A DNA stretch of 34,927 nt, from contig JABGRN010000045.1 in the NCBI GenBank assembly GCA_018648265.1, positions 1 to 34,927 of the forward strand, written 5' to 3'. Of this stretch, positions 17,694 through 26,439 are shown in pieces (positions within the stretch are counted from its first letter, which is position 1; each line of letters starts with the position of its first letter). Source of the DNA: Prolixibacteraceae bacterium. Its GTDB lineage: Bacteria; Bacteroidota; Bacteroidia; Bacteroidales; Prolixibacteraceae. Both the position numbers and the translations under genes were made by a program. A model generated the notes under the pieces. It was not told the DNA's origin, ran no database searches, and saw only the letters and a program-made list of their open reading frames with translations.

Positions 17694-20507
17694 TTAGTTT
17701 TCAACCAAAACCGGATCTCCCAATCCGATATTTTTAAGTGCAGACATTTGCGTTTCAGCATCGCCAACCACTACAAAATACATATTTTCAGGTTTAAGTA
17801 ATTTTTTTGCCAGTTCACGGTGCGATTCCAATGTCATCGAATTAATAACTTCTTCCTCTTGTTTCACATAATCGAAAGGCAGGTTATAAGCACTTATCGA
17901 TGTTAGCATTCCATGCAATGCTCCAATGGTTTCAAAGCTCCGGGCGTTTGATTTTATAAGTGCATTTTTAGTAAAATCCAGATCTTCCTTTGCAATTCCA
18001 TTGATATATTTTTCAATTTCGTTTTTGAAAATCTGTACCGATTCTTCAGTGGCGCTTGAACGTACACTTGAGCTGGCAGAAAATGTTCCGTATGTTTTGC
18101 CTCCCGAAAAGTTAGTCCGTGCACCGTAAGTAAATCCTTTTTCTTCGCGCAAAATCATATTTACAACTCCGTTGAAGCTCCCTCCCAATTTATAGTTCAT
18201 AACTGTTGCCGGATGATAATCTACTGAAGATCGTGGAACAGCGTAGTTGCCAATATTAATTACCGATTGTTTTGCTCCTGGTACATCAACAAAATAAATG
18301 GTTGATTTTTCGGGTGCTTCAGGAATTGCAATCTCCGGAATTTCAACATCGAAAGCTTCCCAGTTTGCGACAAGACTTTCCAAACCATTAATTATCCGTT
18401 CCTGACCTATTTTTCCTACAACATGCATTTTTGCAACCGACGGAGAAAAAGTTTTTTCGTAAAATGTTTTCAAATCATCCATAGTTATTGATTCAATAGA
18501 CTCAACTGTCCCGCCAGTGGGAGCTGCCAAAATATGGCCATCGCCATAAACGAGTTTGTTAAATGTATTTCTTGCTAAATAATTAGGACTTGCCTGGTTT
18601 TGTTTCAGTGAGTTCAGCATGCGCGATTTAATTAGTTCAAACTGTTCTTCGTCCCAACGTGGTTCTAATAAAATTTCCTCTACCAATGCCAGGGTATTTT
18701 CATAGTTACGGGTGAGGCAATTTACATTTATGCTCATATTTTCAGTTCCTGATCTGACATAAATGCTGGCCCCCAACAGATCAATGGCTTCTTCCAATTC
18801 TTCGGGGGTTTTGGAGGCGGTTCCTTCCATTAACATGCTTGCCAGAAAACCGGCAACTCCTGCTTTTTCTTTGGGGACAAGAATATGCCCGCCATCCATT
18901 ACAACAGAATACTGAACGAGTGGTAATTCATTATGCTCTATTCCGTAAACTTTAATTCCATTGATTGTATTGTCTGTCCAAATTCCGGGAACAGTAATTT
19001 CAGGATCTGCACCTTTTTCCGGTTCAACGGAACGATCAAAACTACTTTCTGTTTTTGCAATTTCTTCTTCTGTTTCGTCAGATTGTTCCACCTGGGTTGC
19101 ATTTGTAATGCTTTCTTCGATTATCCCTGCATTAACTGAGTTTTCAGCAATTAAGTCAATATTTCCTTTTGGAACAAAACTGGTGGCAAGGTAATGTTTG
19201 CCTTTGATATATTTTTCGTACACCGCCGTAATATCGTTGATGGTTACAGCCTGAATATTTGCAATATCTTGCTCAATAAAATCGGGAGAACCTGCATATT
19301 CGTTGTAACGTGCTAACTGAAATGATTTTCCCATAACAGAACTGATTCCGTTGTAAAAACCAGTCTCGATTCCGGCTTTGTATTTTTCGAGGTCTTTTTC
19401 CGTTATTCCTTCTTCTTCAAAAAGTTTAAATGCTTCAAATACTGCATCTTCAACTTCAGCAAGACTGGTTCCTGCATTGGCATTTATTGAAACGGTGAAC
19501 TGACCTGCCAATTCCATTGCCCTGCTTGAAACCCGGGCGCGCGGCGCAAGTTTTTTGTTTTTGACAATTACGCGGTAAAAAGGGGATTTTTTACCATCGC
19601 TAAGAGTCTGTGATAAAAATCTAAGTGCATATGCATCTTTGCTGTATTGTTCAGTGGTTGGCCAAACCATTGATAATTGTGGTGTTTTAGCAAAGTTATC
19701 CTCGTGGTATAATTTTTTTGTCTCTGAAAGGCTTATATTTTGAGGTTCCATATCAACTATTTTTTCGCCTCCTGGAATTTCTCCAAAATATTTCTCAAGC
19801 AAAGGTTTAACATCTTCAATTTCAAAATCGCCTGCAAGCACTATTGTAGTATTGTTTGGTACATAAAATTTTGCATGAAATTCTTTTACATCTGCCACAG
19901 TTGCATTTAGCAAATCTTCCATTTCACCAATAACTGTCCAACTGTATGGATGACCTTTTGGGTAAAGATTGGTTGCAGTAACCCATTGGTTAAATCCGTA
20001 AGGGCGATTATCGTACGATTGACGTTTTTCGTTTTGAACCACATTTTGCTGGTTGGTAAATGCCGATTGAGTTACTGTATTTGCAAGATATCCCATTCTG
20101 TCCGATTCCATCCAAAGCACCATTTCAAGAGCATTTTTTGGAACTATCTCGTAATATACAGTACCATCGCTGTTAGTACCTCCGTTTAGTGTTCCACCAG
20201 CACCCTGGATTTTTGCAAAAAATTGATCCTGTCCAACATTCTCCGATTGCTGGAACATCATGTGTTCAAAGAGATGTGCAAAACCAGTTTTTCCGGGAAC
20301 TTCGCGGTTTGAACCCACGTGATACTGGATAGCAACTGCAATAATAGGATCTGATTTGTCTTGATGCAAAATAACATCCAGACCATTTCCCAATTGATAT
20401 TGTTCATACGAAATAGACAGTTTTTCTTCGGTAGTATTATTGTTTGTTTTACAAGAAACAAAACTAATAAGAATACCAATTACAAGCAGATAGCATAATT
20501 TTTTCAT
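17694..20507 (-). CDS. M16-family zinc metallopeptidase (pitrilysin-like), lipoprotein
   Basis: 937 aa, the usual length for a two-unit M16B-type protease. The N terminus has a lipobox (SFVSC, Cys19). The inverted zinc motif HLFEH (residues 78-82) and the distal glutamate at about 160 (NVVQNEKRQ) make the first unit catalytic. The second unit (about 500-937) has no HxxEH and serves as the non-catalytic partner half, with the MLREEKGFTYG motif of the family. A linker at about 470-500 is acidic (EQSDETEEEIAKTESS). Such proteins sit in the periplasm and degrade peptides; in Bacteroidota they are usually general housekeeping peptidases. The gene has its own terminator and stands alone on the minus strand. 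Confidence 0.92.
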   Translation of the reverse strand: MKKLCYLLVIGILISFVSCKTNNNTTEEKLSISYEQYQLGNGLDVILHQDKSDPIIAVAIQYHVGSNREVPGKTGFAHLFEHMMFQQSENVGQDQFFAKIQGAGGTLNGGTNSDGTVYYEIVPKNALEMVLWMESDRMGYLANTVTQSAFTNQQNVVQNEKRQSYDNRPYGFNQWVTATNLYPKGHPYSWTVIGEMEDLLNATVADVKEFHAKFYVPNNTTIVLAGDFEIEDVKPLLEKYFGEIPGGEKIVDMEPQNISLSETKKLYHEDNFAKTPQLSMVWPTTEQYSKDAYALRFLSQTLSDGKKSPFYRVIVKNKKLAPRARVSSRAMELAGQFTVSINANAGTSLAEVEDAVFEAFKLFEEEGITEKDLEKYKAGIETGFYNGISSVMGKSFQLARYNEYAGSPDFIEQDIANIQAVTINDITAVYEKYIKGKHYLATSFVPKGNIDLIAENSVNAGIIEESITNATQVEQSDETEEEIAKTESSFDRSVEPEKGADPEITVPGIWTDNTINGIKVYGIEHNELPLVQYSVVMDGGHILVPKEKAGVAGFLASMLMEGTASKTPEELEEAIDLLGASIYVRSGTENMSINVNCLTRNYENTLALVEEILLEPRWDEEQFELIKSRMLNSLKQNQASPNYLARNTFNKLVYGDGHILAAPTGGTVESIESITMDDLKTFYEKTFSPSVAKMHVVGKIGQERIINGLESLVANWEAFDVEIPEIAIPEAPEKSTIYFVDVPGAKQSVINIGNYAVPRSSVDYHPATVMNYKLGGSFNGVVNMILREEKGFTYGARTNFSGGKTYGTFSASSSVRSSATEESVQIFKNEIEKYINGIAKEDLDFTKNALIKSNARSFETIGALHGMLTSISAYNLPFDYVKQEEEVINSMTLESHRELAKKLLKPENMYFVVVGDAETQMSALKNIGLGDPVLVEN

Positions 20508-20636
20508 GGTTAAAATGTTTTTTAATATTCGAAACGAAAATAAAACTATTATTTTGAGAAAGAATTATAAATTCGAATTTTTTTAATAGTATAAAGTATC
20601 CTTTTCAATTTTCTCTATCCGTTATAACAAATATCG

Positions 20637-20667
20637 ATTGTTGGTTTAAAACCTTATTCTACTTTTG
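20637..20667 (+). promoter_or_regulatory. Bacteroidota-type promoter of the DUF6132-thioredoxin operon
   Basis: TTG at 20638-20640 and TACTTTTG at 20660-20667 are separated by 19 bp, matching the phylum consensus. The predicted start site near 20674 gives a leader of about 20 nt before the ATG at 20694. Confidence 0.55.
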
Positions 20668-20693
20668 TTGTTTTTTTATTTAAATAAAAGACA

Positions 20694-20921
20694 ATGAAGG
20701 ATTTTTTTAGAAACAAACGCCTACAAATAATTTTTACTTTAATTGGTGCACTGGGTGGTTTTTTATATTGGAAGTTTGTTGGTTGCAAAAGTGGAACTTG
20801 CCCGATTAATTCAGTTTGGTACTGGAGTACTTTGTGGGGAGCAGCAATTGGATACCTTGTTAGTGATTTTATTGACGATATTTTGAAAAAAAGAAAAAAG
20901 AAAAAAGAGGAGGAAAAGTGA
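20694..20921 (+). CDS. DUF6132-family small membrane protein
   Basis: 75 aa with two hydrophobic segments (about residues 11-27 and 43-60) and a very basic tail (KKRKKKKEEEK). Between the helices is the cysteine motif GCKSGTCPI, characteristic of DUF6132. The role of this family is not established; the paired cysteines and its coupling to a thioredoxin suggest redox or sulfur handling at the inner membrane. Its TGA stop overlaps the GTG start of the thioredoxin gene by three bases (sequence GTGA), a sign of translational coupling. Confidence 0.8.
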   Translation: MKDFFRNKRLQIIFTLIGALGGFLYWKFVGCKSGTCPINSVWYWSTLWGAAIGYLVSDFIDDILKKRKKKKEEEK

Positions 20922-21226
20922 ACGGGAGATTTCAAAACATTATAAATTCAGAAAGGCCGGTTTTAGTTGATTTTTATGCTGACTGGTGTGGCCCTTGTAA
21001 ACAAGTGCCACCAATTCTGAAAAAGGTGAAGGATGATTTTAAAGAGCAAATAAGGATTATAAAAGTTAACGTAGATAAAAATCCGGTGATTGCCACAAAA
21101 TACAATATTCGAAATATTCCTACTTTAATTGTTTTTAAAAGTGGTATTCCGCAGTGGACGGGAAGTGGAGTCAGGCATGAAAACGAAATTAAGGAAATTG
21201 TCCGGCAGCAAATTAATGGTCAATAG
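20918..21226 (+). CDS. Thioredoxin with GTG start
   Basis: 102 aa, single-domain length. The active site is WCGPCK (residues 23-28), with the cis-proline region RNIPTLIVFKSG further on. There is no signal peptide, so it is cytosolic. The start is GTG at 20918-20920, preceded four bases upstream by GAGGAGG (20907-20913), a clear Shine-Dalgarno sequence in a phylum that rarely has one, though it also encodes the upstream protein tail. It is coupled to the DUF6132 gene. Its 3' end overlaps the convergent gene at 21213 by 14 bp. Confidence 0.9.
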   Translation: MNGRFQNIINSERPVLVDFYADWCGPCKQVPPILKKVKDDFKEQIRIIKVNVDKNPVIATKYNIRNIPTLIVFKSGIPQWTGSGVRHENEIKEIVRQQINGQ

Positions 21227-22163
21227 TTTTTAACGCTTCTGACACTACCATTTTCATTTTCTGAAGCCCTGTTTTGGCAACTTCAAAAGCATCTTTTTCC
21301 CAGTAGTTTTGGTTGAATAATTCAAGTGATAAAATTTTTGTACCCCCTGCATTGTACAGGTCGGTAACAATTTGTTTAAACGGTGCCGCTCCGTCGCCCG
21401 GATAAACGCGGTCGCTGTCTTTTTGCTGTTCTCTGGGAATATCTGCAACAAAATCGTTAAAATGAAACATTTCAATTGCATTTCCCGCAATCTGTTTTAA
21501 ACTTTGGTAGCCGCTTCCTCCACGGAACATGTGATATACATCGGGCAAAATACAAGCTTTTGGGTGGTTCGCAGCTGTTGTAACAAATACGGCTTGCGAA
21601 ATATGGTACAGGTTTGCTGAAGAACCCCAGATTTCGAGTTGAGGAGTTACTCCGGTTTTATCGCCGATTTCTAAAATAGTACGATAACGATTGGCCACAT
21701 CGAATAAATCGAGAATTGGTTTACTGGTTGCACCCGCTGGTGGAGCGGCAATTCGTTTACATCCAATTTGTGCAAGCAAATCCATTTCCCTTTTTAACTG
21801 CTCAATACCGGCATTTCTTTTGTTGTTGTCATCAACAATCCATTGTGCAAATCCAATCGCATTTTCAACTCTGATACCTAAATCATCGATATATTTTTTC
21901 AGATCTTTCAAATTGCCACCTTCTTCCATGTATTTCTGAATATCACGGATCCAGACTTCAATTCCGTCGTAACCGGCACTGGCAGTAATTTCAAATTCCT
22001 TTAAGAACCCGATTTTCTGGCCCGAAATTGTACTTGTATTCAGACAGTAAGAAAAATTATTGTTGTTTGCTGAAACAGGTGAGCCAATACTTTGCTGAGG
22101 GAATAATAATGTACTTCCTGAAAATATTCCAAGGTTTTTAATCGCTTTTCTTCTGGAAATCAT
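21213..22163 (-). CDS. Exported sugar phosphate isomerase/epimerase-like TIM-barrel protein
   Basis: 316 aa. The N terminus MISRRKAIKNLGIFSGSTLLF has a twin-arginine-type start and a hydrophobic stretch, suggesting export by Tat or an anchor. The rest matches the AP-endonuclease-2/xylose-isomerase-like TIM barrel: GYDGIEVWI (strand 2), ENAIGFAQWIV, TPQLEIWGSS, PDVYHMFRGG, MFHFNDFVAD, and the acidic metal ligand in ILSLELFNQNYW near the end. Such enzymes isomerise or epimerise sugars or act as inosose-type isomerases, using a divalent metal. It is divergent from the MFS sugar porter (120 bp apart), which fits a sugar role. Exact substrate unknown. Confidence 0.8.
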   Translation of the reverse strand: MISRRKAIKNLGIFSGSTLLFPQQSIGSPVSANNNNFSYCLNTSTISGQKIGFLKEFEITASAGYDGIEVWIRDIQKYMEEGGNLKDLKKYIDDLGIRVENAIGFAQWIVDDNNKRNAGIEQLKREMDLLAQIGCKRIAAPPAGATSKPILDLFDVANRYRTILEIGDKTGVTPQLEIWGSSANLYHISQAVFVTTAANHPKACILPDVYHMFRGGSGYQSLKQIAGNAIEMFHFNDFVADIPREQQKDSDRVYPGDGAAPFKQIVTDLYNAGGTKILSLELFNQNYWEKDAFEVAKTGLQKMKMVVSEALKTIDH

Positions 22164-22185
22164 TTTATAGGTTTTTTAGTTTCAC

Positions 22186-22213
22186 CAAAAGTAACACGAA
22201 TAAAATAAATCAA
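22186..22213 (-). promoter_or_regulatory. Possible promoter of the TIM-barrel gene
   Basis: Read on the minus strand, TACTTTTG at 22193-22186 matches TAnnTTTG and TTG at 22213-22211 lies 17 bp upstream, slightly shorter than the usual 19-21. Transcription would begin about 15 nt before the ATG at 22163. Confidence 0.35.
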
Positions 22214-22283
22214 GCACTCGTTTAGCCACAATTCAATTGAAATATTATCTTTAGAATTCTTTTTAAACCTTATTGAAATTAGC

Positions 22284-23615
22284 ATGAAACGATATCTCTA
22301 CTTTGTGACATTTGTAGCCGCGCTTGGCGGTTTAATGTTTGGGTTTGAAACTGCGGTAATTAATGGGGCTATTCATTACGTGGCCGATTATTTTCAGTTA
22401 AGCGAATTTATGAAAGGTTTTGTGGTGGCAACGGCTCTGGCAGGTTGTGTGGCAGGAGCCTTGTTAATTGGCAAACCAGGCGATAAATACGGCAGGCGTT
22501 ACATGCTGAAAATTATGGCAGCCCTGTTTCTTTTTTCAATGGTTGGGACTGGTTTGGCAACTAATGTTTGGGTTTTTATTTTTGCACGCTTTATTGGTGG
22601 TATTGCTGTTGGTGGGGCATCGGTATTAACCCCGACTTACATTTCTGAAGTCGCCCCCCCTAAAATACGAGGCCGGCTGGTAGCAACCAGCCAATTAGCA
22701 ATTGTAACCGGTATCCTGCTAGCTTTTTTCTCTGACTATATGATTGACAGTGTTTTAAATGGAAGCTGGCGGTGGATGTTTTTAGCAGGTGTTTTTCCTT
22801 CTGCCATTTTCTGGGTTTTATTGTTTTTTATTACCAGGAGCCCACGTTGGTTAATTAAAATTGGCAGGGACGTAGAAGCCCGAACGGTAATTGCAAGAGT
22901 TAATACTGATGAAAATGTTGATGAATTGATGGTGTCAATAAAAGATTCATTAAAAGAAGAAAAAGCAAATAAGGGTGTGAAACTATTTAAGAAACCGTAT
23001 TTTCGTTTAGTCTTGATTGGGATTGCCGTGGGTATGTTTAATCAGTTTGCAGGAATAAATATAATAATGTATTATTCTACCGATATTTTCCGTGAAGCGG
23101 GATTTTCGGGAGAATCGGCTCTTTTTCAGTCAGTCCTGATTGGTGTTACAAACCTGATGTTCACTATTATTGCCATGACTATTATTGATCGTTTTGGCCG
23201 TAAATTTTTGTTGTACGTGGGTTCAATCGGAATGTCGGTATTTCTCGGGCTTTTTAGCTGGGCATTTATTACCGATAATAAATCGGGTTTTATATTACTT
23301 GCACTGTTGATTGGTTACATCGCTTTTTTTGCTTTTTCGCAAGGCGCCGTTATCTGGGTTATCCTTTCCGAAATGTTCCCCAACAGTGTTCGTGCCCGTG
23401 GAATGGCAATCGGATCGTTTTCACACTGGTTTTTTAATTTCGGGATTACTTTGCTGTTCCCTTTAGTTTCGGCTAAAATTGGTGTAGGTTTTGTTTTTGT
23501 GTTCTTTACTGTTGCCACCGCGCTCAGTCTGCTTTTTTACAAATATGGCCTGATTGAAACAAAAGGCAAATCGCTTGAAGAAATCGAAAAATTGGTTTTA
23601 AAGAAATATAAATAG
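22284..23615 (+). CDS. MFS sugar porter (XylE/AraE type)
   Basis: 443 aa with 12 membrane helices. It carries the sugar-porter signatures: GGLMFGFETAVINGA in helix 1, GDKYGRR between helices 2 and 3, a variant RSPRWLIK after helix 6, QFAGINIIMYYS in helix 7, DRFGRK between helices 8 and 9, and EMFPNSVRARGMA before helix 11. Members are mostly proton symporters for monosaccharides such as xylose, galactose or glucose. It probably forms an operon with the hydrolase gene 57 bp downstream. In this cluster, it would import the sugars or sugar acids released by the exported enzymes. The substrate is not readable from the sequence. Confidence 0.92.
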   Translation: MKRYLYFVTFVAALGGLMFGFETAVINGAIHYVADYFQLSEFMKGFVVATALAGCVAGALLIGKPGDKYGRRYMLKIMAALFLFSMVGTGLATNVWVFIFARFIGGIAVGGASVLTPTYISEVAPPKIRGRLVATSQLAIVTGILLAFFSDYMIDSVLNGSWRWMFLAGVFPSAIFWVLLFFITRSPRWLIKIGRDVEARTVIARVNTDENVDELMVSIKDSLKEEKANKGVKLFKKPYFRLVLIGIAVGMFNQFAGINIIMYYSTDIFREAGFSGESALFQSVLIGVTNLMFTIIAMTIIDRFGRKFLLYVGSIGMSVFLGLFSWAFITDNKSGFILLALLIGYIAFFAFSQGAVIWVILSEMFPNSVRARGMAIGSFSHWFFNFGITLLFPLVSAKIGVGFVFVFFTVATALSLLFYKYGLIETKGKSLEEIEKLVLKKYK

Positions 23616-23672
23616 TGTTAGAAATTATTGACTTAATGAGATATACCATTAAAAATTTAAAATTATAATGAG

Positions 23673-24845
23673 ATGAAATTATTTAGTTTACTGCTCATCG
23701 GTTTATTGATAATAACTTATTCTGTTAAATCGCAAAACCAGGACGACCAAAATCTTCGAGTAGGCCATTTTTACACCGAAGTTGAAGGGAAAAAGGAATT
23801 GGCTAAATTGAAAAAGGGGTATCAAACAAAGGAAGCCTGGGTTAAGCGGGCCGAAATTATTAAACAAGGAATTTTAAAAGGTGCCGATCTTGATCCGCTT
23901 CCACAAAAAACACCTTTAAACCCGCGTTACACCGATGAACGAAAATACGATGGCTATTCAGTAAAAAATGTGGCAATCGAAAGTTTGCCAGGAGTTTTTG
24001 TTACAGGAAGTTTGTACATTCCTGAAAATTCTGATAAAAAAATGGCAGGTATTTTAAGCCCGCATGGCCATTGGAGCAGTCCTGAAGATTATGGCCGTTA
24101 CCGTGCCGATATGCAAAACCGGTGTGCAAGTTTTGCAAGAATGGGGGCCATAGTTTTTGCATACGACATGGTTGGTTATGGCGAAATGAAAGAACTTGGA
24201 TGGATTCACAAACATCCGCTTTCGTTTAAACAACAACTTTGGAACAGTGTGCGTGCCCTCGATTTTATTCTTTCGTTAGATAATATCGATCCTGAACGGA
24301 TTGGAGTTACCGGTGCATCGGGTGGTGGAACGCAGACATTTATGCTTGCTGCAATTGACGACAGGAATAAAGTTTCAGTTCCGGTTGTGATGGTTTCGGC
24401 GCATTTTTTTGGAGGCTGCATTTGCGAAAGTGGAATGCCGGTACACGAAAGTGACCACCACGAAACAAATAATGTTGAGATTGCTGCTTTGGCCGCACCC
24501 CGGCCGATGTTGCTGGTTTCGAATGGCGACGACTGGACAAAAAACACCGCAACGGTTGAGTTTCCTCACCTTCAATATATTTATAAATTAATGGGAGTGG
24601 AAGACAAGGTTGAATTTGGACATTTACCCGACGATAAACATGGTTATGAATTTTCAAAACGCAAATTTGTTTATCCATTTTTGGCAAAATATTTAAAACT
24701 GAACCTTTCTGCAATTCAGGATAAAAATGGAGAATTAACAGAAAAGGGAATTGAAATTGAACCTTACGAAAAAATGAAAGTGTTTTCTGAATCAAACCCT
24801 TTGCCCGATTATACGGTTTTAACTAATGATGACGTGAAGTGGTAA
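23673..24845 (+). CDS. Exported alpha/beta hydrolase, Abhydrolase_7 / acetylxylan-esterase-like
   Basis: 390 aa. Residues 1-20 are a signal peptide. The alpha/beta-hydrolase core starts near residue 105 (PGVFVTGSLYIPE), with the oxyanion-type ILSPHGHW at about 128. The nucleophile elbow is GVTGASGGG, with Ser216. The acid is probably an Asp in NGDDWTKN (286-287), and the histidine is His323 in DDKHGYEF. The family is found in polysaccharide-degrading Bacteroidota and Planctomycetes and is often annotated as acetylxylan esterase or generic dienelactone-hydrolase-like. A carbohydrate esterase acting on acetylated or methylated uronate chains would fit this cluster. Specificity is inferred. Confidence 0.8.
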   Translation: MKLFSLLLIGLLIITYSVKSQNQDDQNLRVGHFYTEVEGKKELAKLKKGYQTKEAWVKRAEIIKQGILKGADLDPLPQKTPLNPRYTDERKYDGYSVKNVAIESLPGVFVTGSLYIPENSDKKMAGILSPHGHWSSPEDYGRYRADMQNRCASFARMGAIVFAYDMVGYGEMKELGWIHKHPLSFKQQLWNSVRALDFILSLDNIDPERIGVTGASGGGTQTFMLAAIDDRNKVSVPVVMVSAHFFGGCICESGMPVHESDHHETNNVEIAALAAPRPMLLVSNGDDWTKNTATVEFPHLQYIYKLMGVEDKVEFGHLPDDKHGYEFSKRKFVYPFLAKYLKLNLSAIQDKNGELTEKGIEIEPYEKMKVFSESNPLPDYTVLTNDDVKW

Positions 24846-24914
24846 TAGAACGGGACTTGTTGGATTTGTCAGGGTGAAGACTGAATTCAAAATACTAATA
24901 AAAATTTCAATTGT

Positions 24915-25020
24915 CAAGCAGCAAAATCCAAATATATCACAATGTCTAAAAATCCAATATTCAAAACAATTCAAACATTTGAACATTGATCTTTGGGATT
25001 TATTTGGATTTTGGTGCTTG
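24915..25020. repeat. Inverted-repeat element between convergent genes
   Basis: The arms at 24915-24937 and 24998-25020 (23 bp) match with two differences (core CAAAATCCAAATA). Similarity continues inwards, and a perfect TTCAAA/TTTGAA hairpin lies inside. The DNA is AAATCC/GGATTT rich and looks coding in several frames only because it lacks stops. It fills the 268-bp gap between the hydrolase and the metallo-beta-lactamase-fold gene and may serve as a shared transcription end. Confidence 0.65.
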
Positions 25021-25113
25021 TTATTTGGAACTTCTTTTATGAAATTAGCCAATTATTGACTAACATCAGTTAATTAATAAACGATATTTTTCAACTTATG
25101 ATAAGCTTTATGT

Positions 25114-25977
25114 TTACTGCTTCATCGCTTTAATTTCATTATAAACCGACTCTACCAGGCGGGCTTCGTTTTGTTCAAAGGCTGATTTTGTTTCTTCCAT
25201 AGTTTTGCCGCTATTAACCATTGTCTTAATTTTTTGTTGAAAAGCTGTTATTTCTTTAATATGGTTTTCCATATCCATTCGGAATTTAATTTCAGCATGG
25301 CCGCTACAAAATTTTTCGGCATTAACCGCAGCTAACATTTTTTGCGTGGTTTTTACATGTTCAAACGAATTTCCCCCTTTGTAGGAGTGAATGAGTTGCG
25401 GCCTGCCAAAAAATACCTGGTCGCCGATAAATGCAGTTTTTTCATCTGGGAAATAAAGAACAATATCGCCTGTAGTATGCCCAACACCAAAATAGTACAA
25501 TTCTATGGTTTTGCTGCCGAGATGAATTCTCATTTTGTCGTTAAAAGTAACTTTAGGAACAAACCGGAGCATTTCGGAACTTTGCCAAATAGAAGCGGAG
25601 CCATCGCGTTGTGGGAGCAAAAATTCTTTCCGACAATTTTCGTGTCCGATTATTGTAACGGATTCCGGGAAATATTGGTTGCCGTTAATATGATCCCCGT
25701 CACTATGAGTATTTACTAAAATGCTGATTGGTTTGTTTGTTATTTTTTTTACAGCTTCATAAATTCCATCGACCGAAGTTTTATCCATTTTCGAATCGAT
25801 AATTAATACTTCATTGTCGCCAATGTACATTCCTCCGTTTGCTCCGCGGCCGCCAAAAATCTGATAAAGATTATCCGAAATTTTATCAAGTTTAATTGGC
25901 GTTGTTTCACCTGTTTGAGAAGTTGAAAAAAATGGGGATACAAGAAAAAGTGTTAAAAACAAATAGATTATTTTCAT
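25114..25977 (-). CDS. Exported metallo-beta-lactamase-fold hydrolase
   Basis: 287 aa. Residues 1-20 are a signal peptide. Metal ligands are the first motif HSDGDH (91-96), His167 in GVGHTTGD, Asp186 in IGDQVF and His227 in CSGHAE. The usual HxHxDH is altered: the second His is Asp93, giving one ligand fewer at the first metal site, a variant I have seen in periplasmic MBL-fold subfamilies. The usual lactamase determinants are absent, so it is not expected to be an antibiotic resistance enzyme. It is convergent with the esterase gene and divergent from the enolase-superfamily gene, inside the carbohydrate cluster. Possible roles are lactone, ester or quinoprotein-relay chemistry. Confidence 0.82.
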   Translation of the reverse strand: MKIIYLFLTLFLVSPFFSTSQTGETTPIKLDKISDNLYQIFGGRGANGGMYIGDNEVLIIDSKMDKTSVDGIYEAVKKITNKPISILVNTHSDGDHINGNQYFPESVTIIGHENCRKEFLLPQRDGSASIWQSSEMLRFVPKVTFNDKMRIHLGSKTIELYYFGVGHTTGDIVLYFPDEKTAFIGDQVFFGRPQLIHSYKGGNSFEHVKTTQKMLAAVNAEKFCSGHAEIKFRMDMENHIKEITAFQQKIKTMVNSGKTMEETKSAFEQNEARLVESVYNEIKAMKQ

Positions 25978-26439
25978 TTTGATTAGTTTTTAAATATGGG
26001 TCAGTAAGTTACAAAAAATCTTTAACCTGATTATAAAAATGTGATGAATGTAAAAAGTACCCCTTTTCCCATACTTGATATTATTCAATTCCATCCCAGT
26101 CGCATTATTAGCTATTACAATTTTCGGGAATTTTGGCTTATACTTTCGGTATTTTTTTTATTTGTTAACGAAGTTTTTATGACCTATTTTAATTATAAAA
26201 GTGGAAAATGTAAAACTTACAAAATATTTTTTTCTGGCTTGAAACATAGAAATAAATATTGTATTTTAACGACGGCATTGAAATTAAAAATCAAATTATC
26301 AATCTAATAAATTAAACCATTTTTATTATTAAACCTGGAAAAGATTTTATTTTATCAAATTTAATAAAGTGTAATTTTTTGTTCAACAGATATTTCTGTT
26401 AAAATTTGAGAAACTAATTCAATACTTAAATATATTTCT
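25978..26439. other. 462-bp divergent promoter region
   Basis: This lies between the minus-strand MBL-fold gene and the plus-strand enolase-superfamily gene, so both promoters should be here. A plus-strand candidate is TTTG at 26378-26381 followed after 18 bp by TAAAATTTG at 26400-26408, one base off the consensus. A plus-strand 88-codon frame at 26041 is not convincing as a gene. No terminator or RNA structure stands out. Confidence 0.35.

Noticed and set aside
24874-25059. Overlapping frames on both strands in the convergent gap
   Set aside because: They arise from the stop-poor AAATCC/GGATTT inverted repeat, not from a gene.
25114-25977. Beta-lactam resistance gene
   Set aside because: Only the fold is shared; the altered HSDGDH motif and the context of carbohydrate genes argue against a lactamase.
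26041-26307. 88-codon plus-strand frame in a divergent promoter region
   Set aside because: No recognisable protein pattern, no ribosome-binding site, and it occupies space needed for two promoters.
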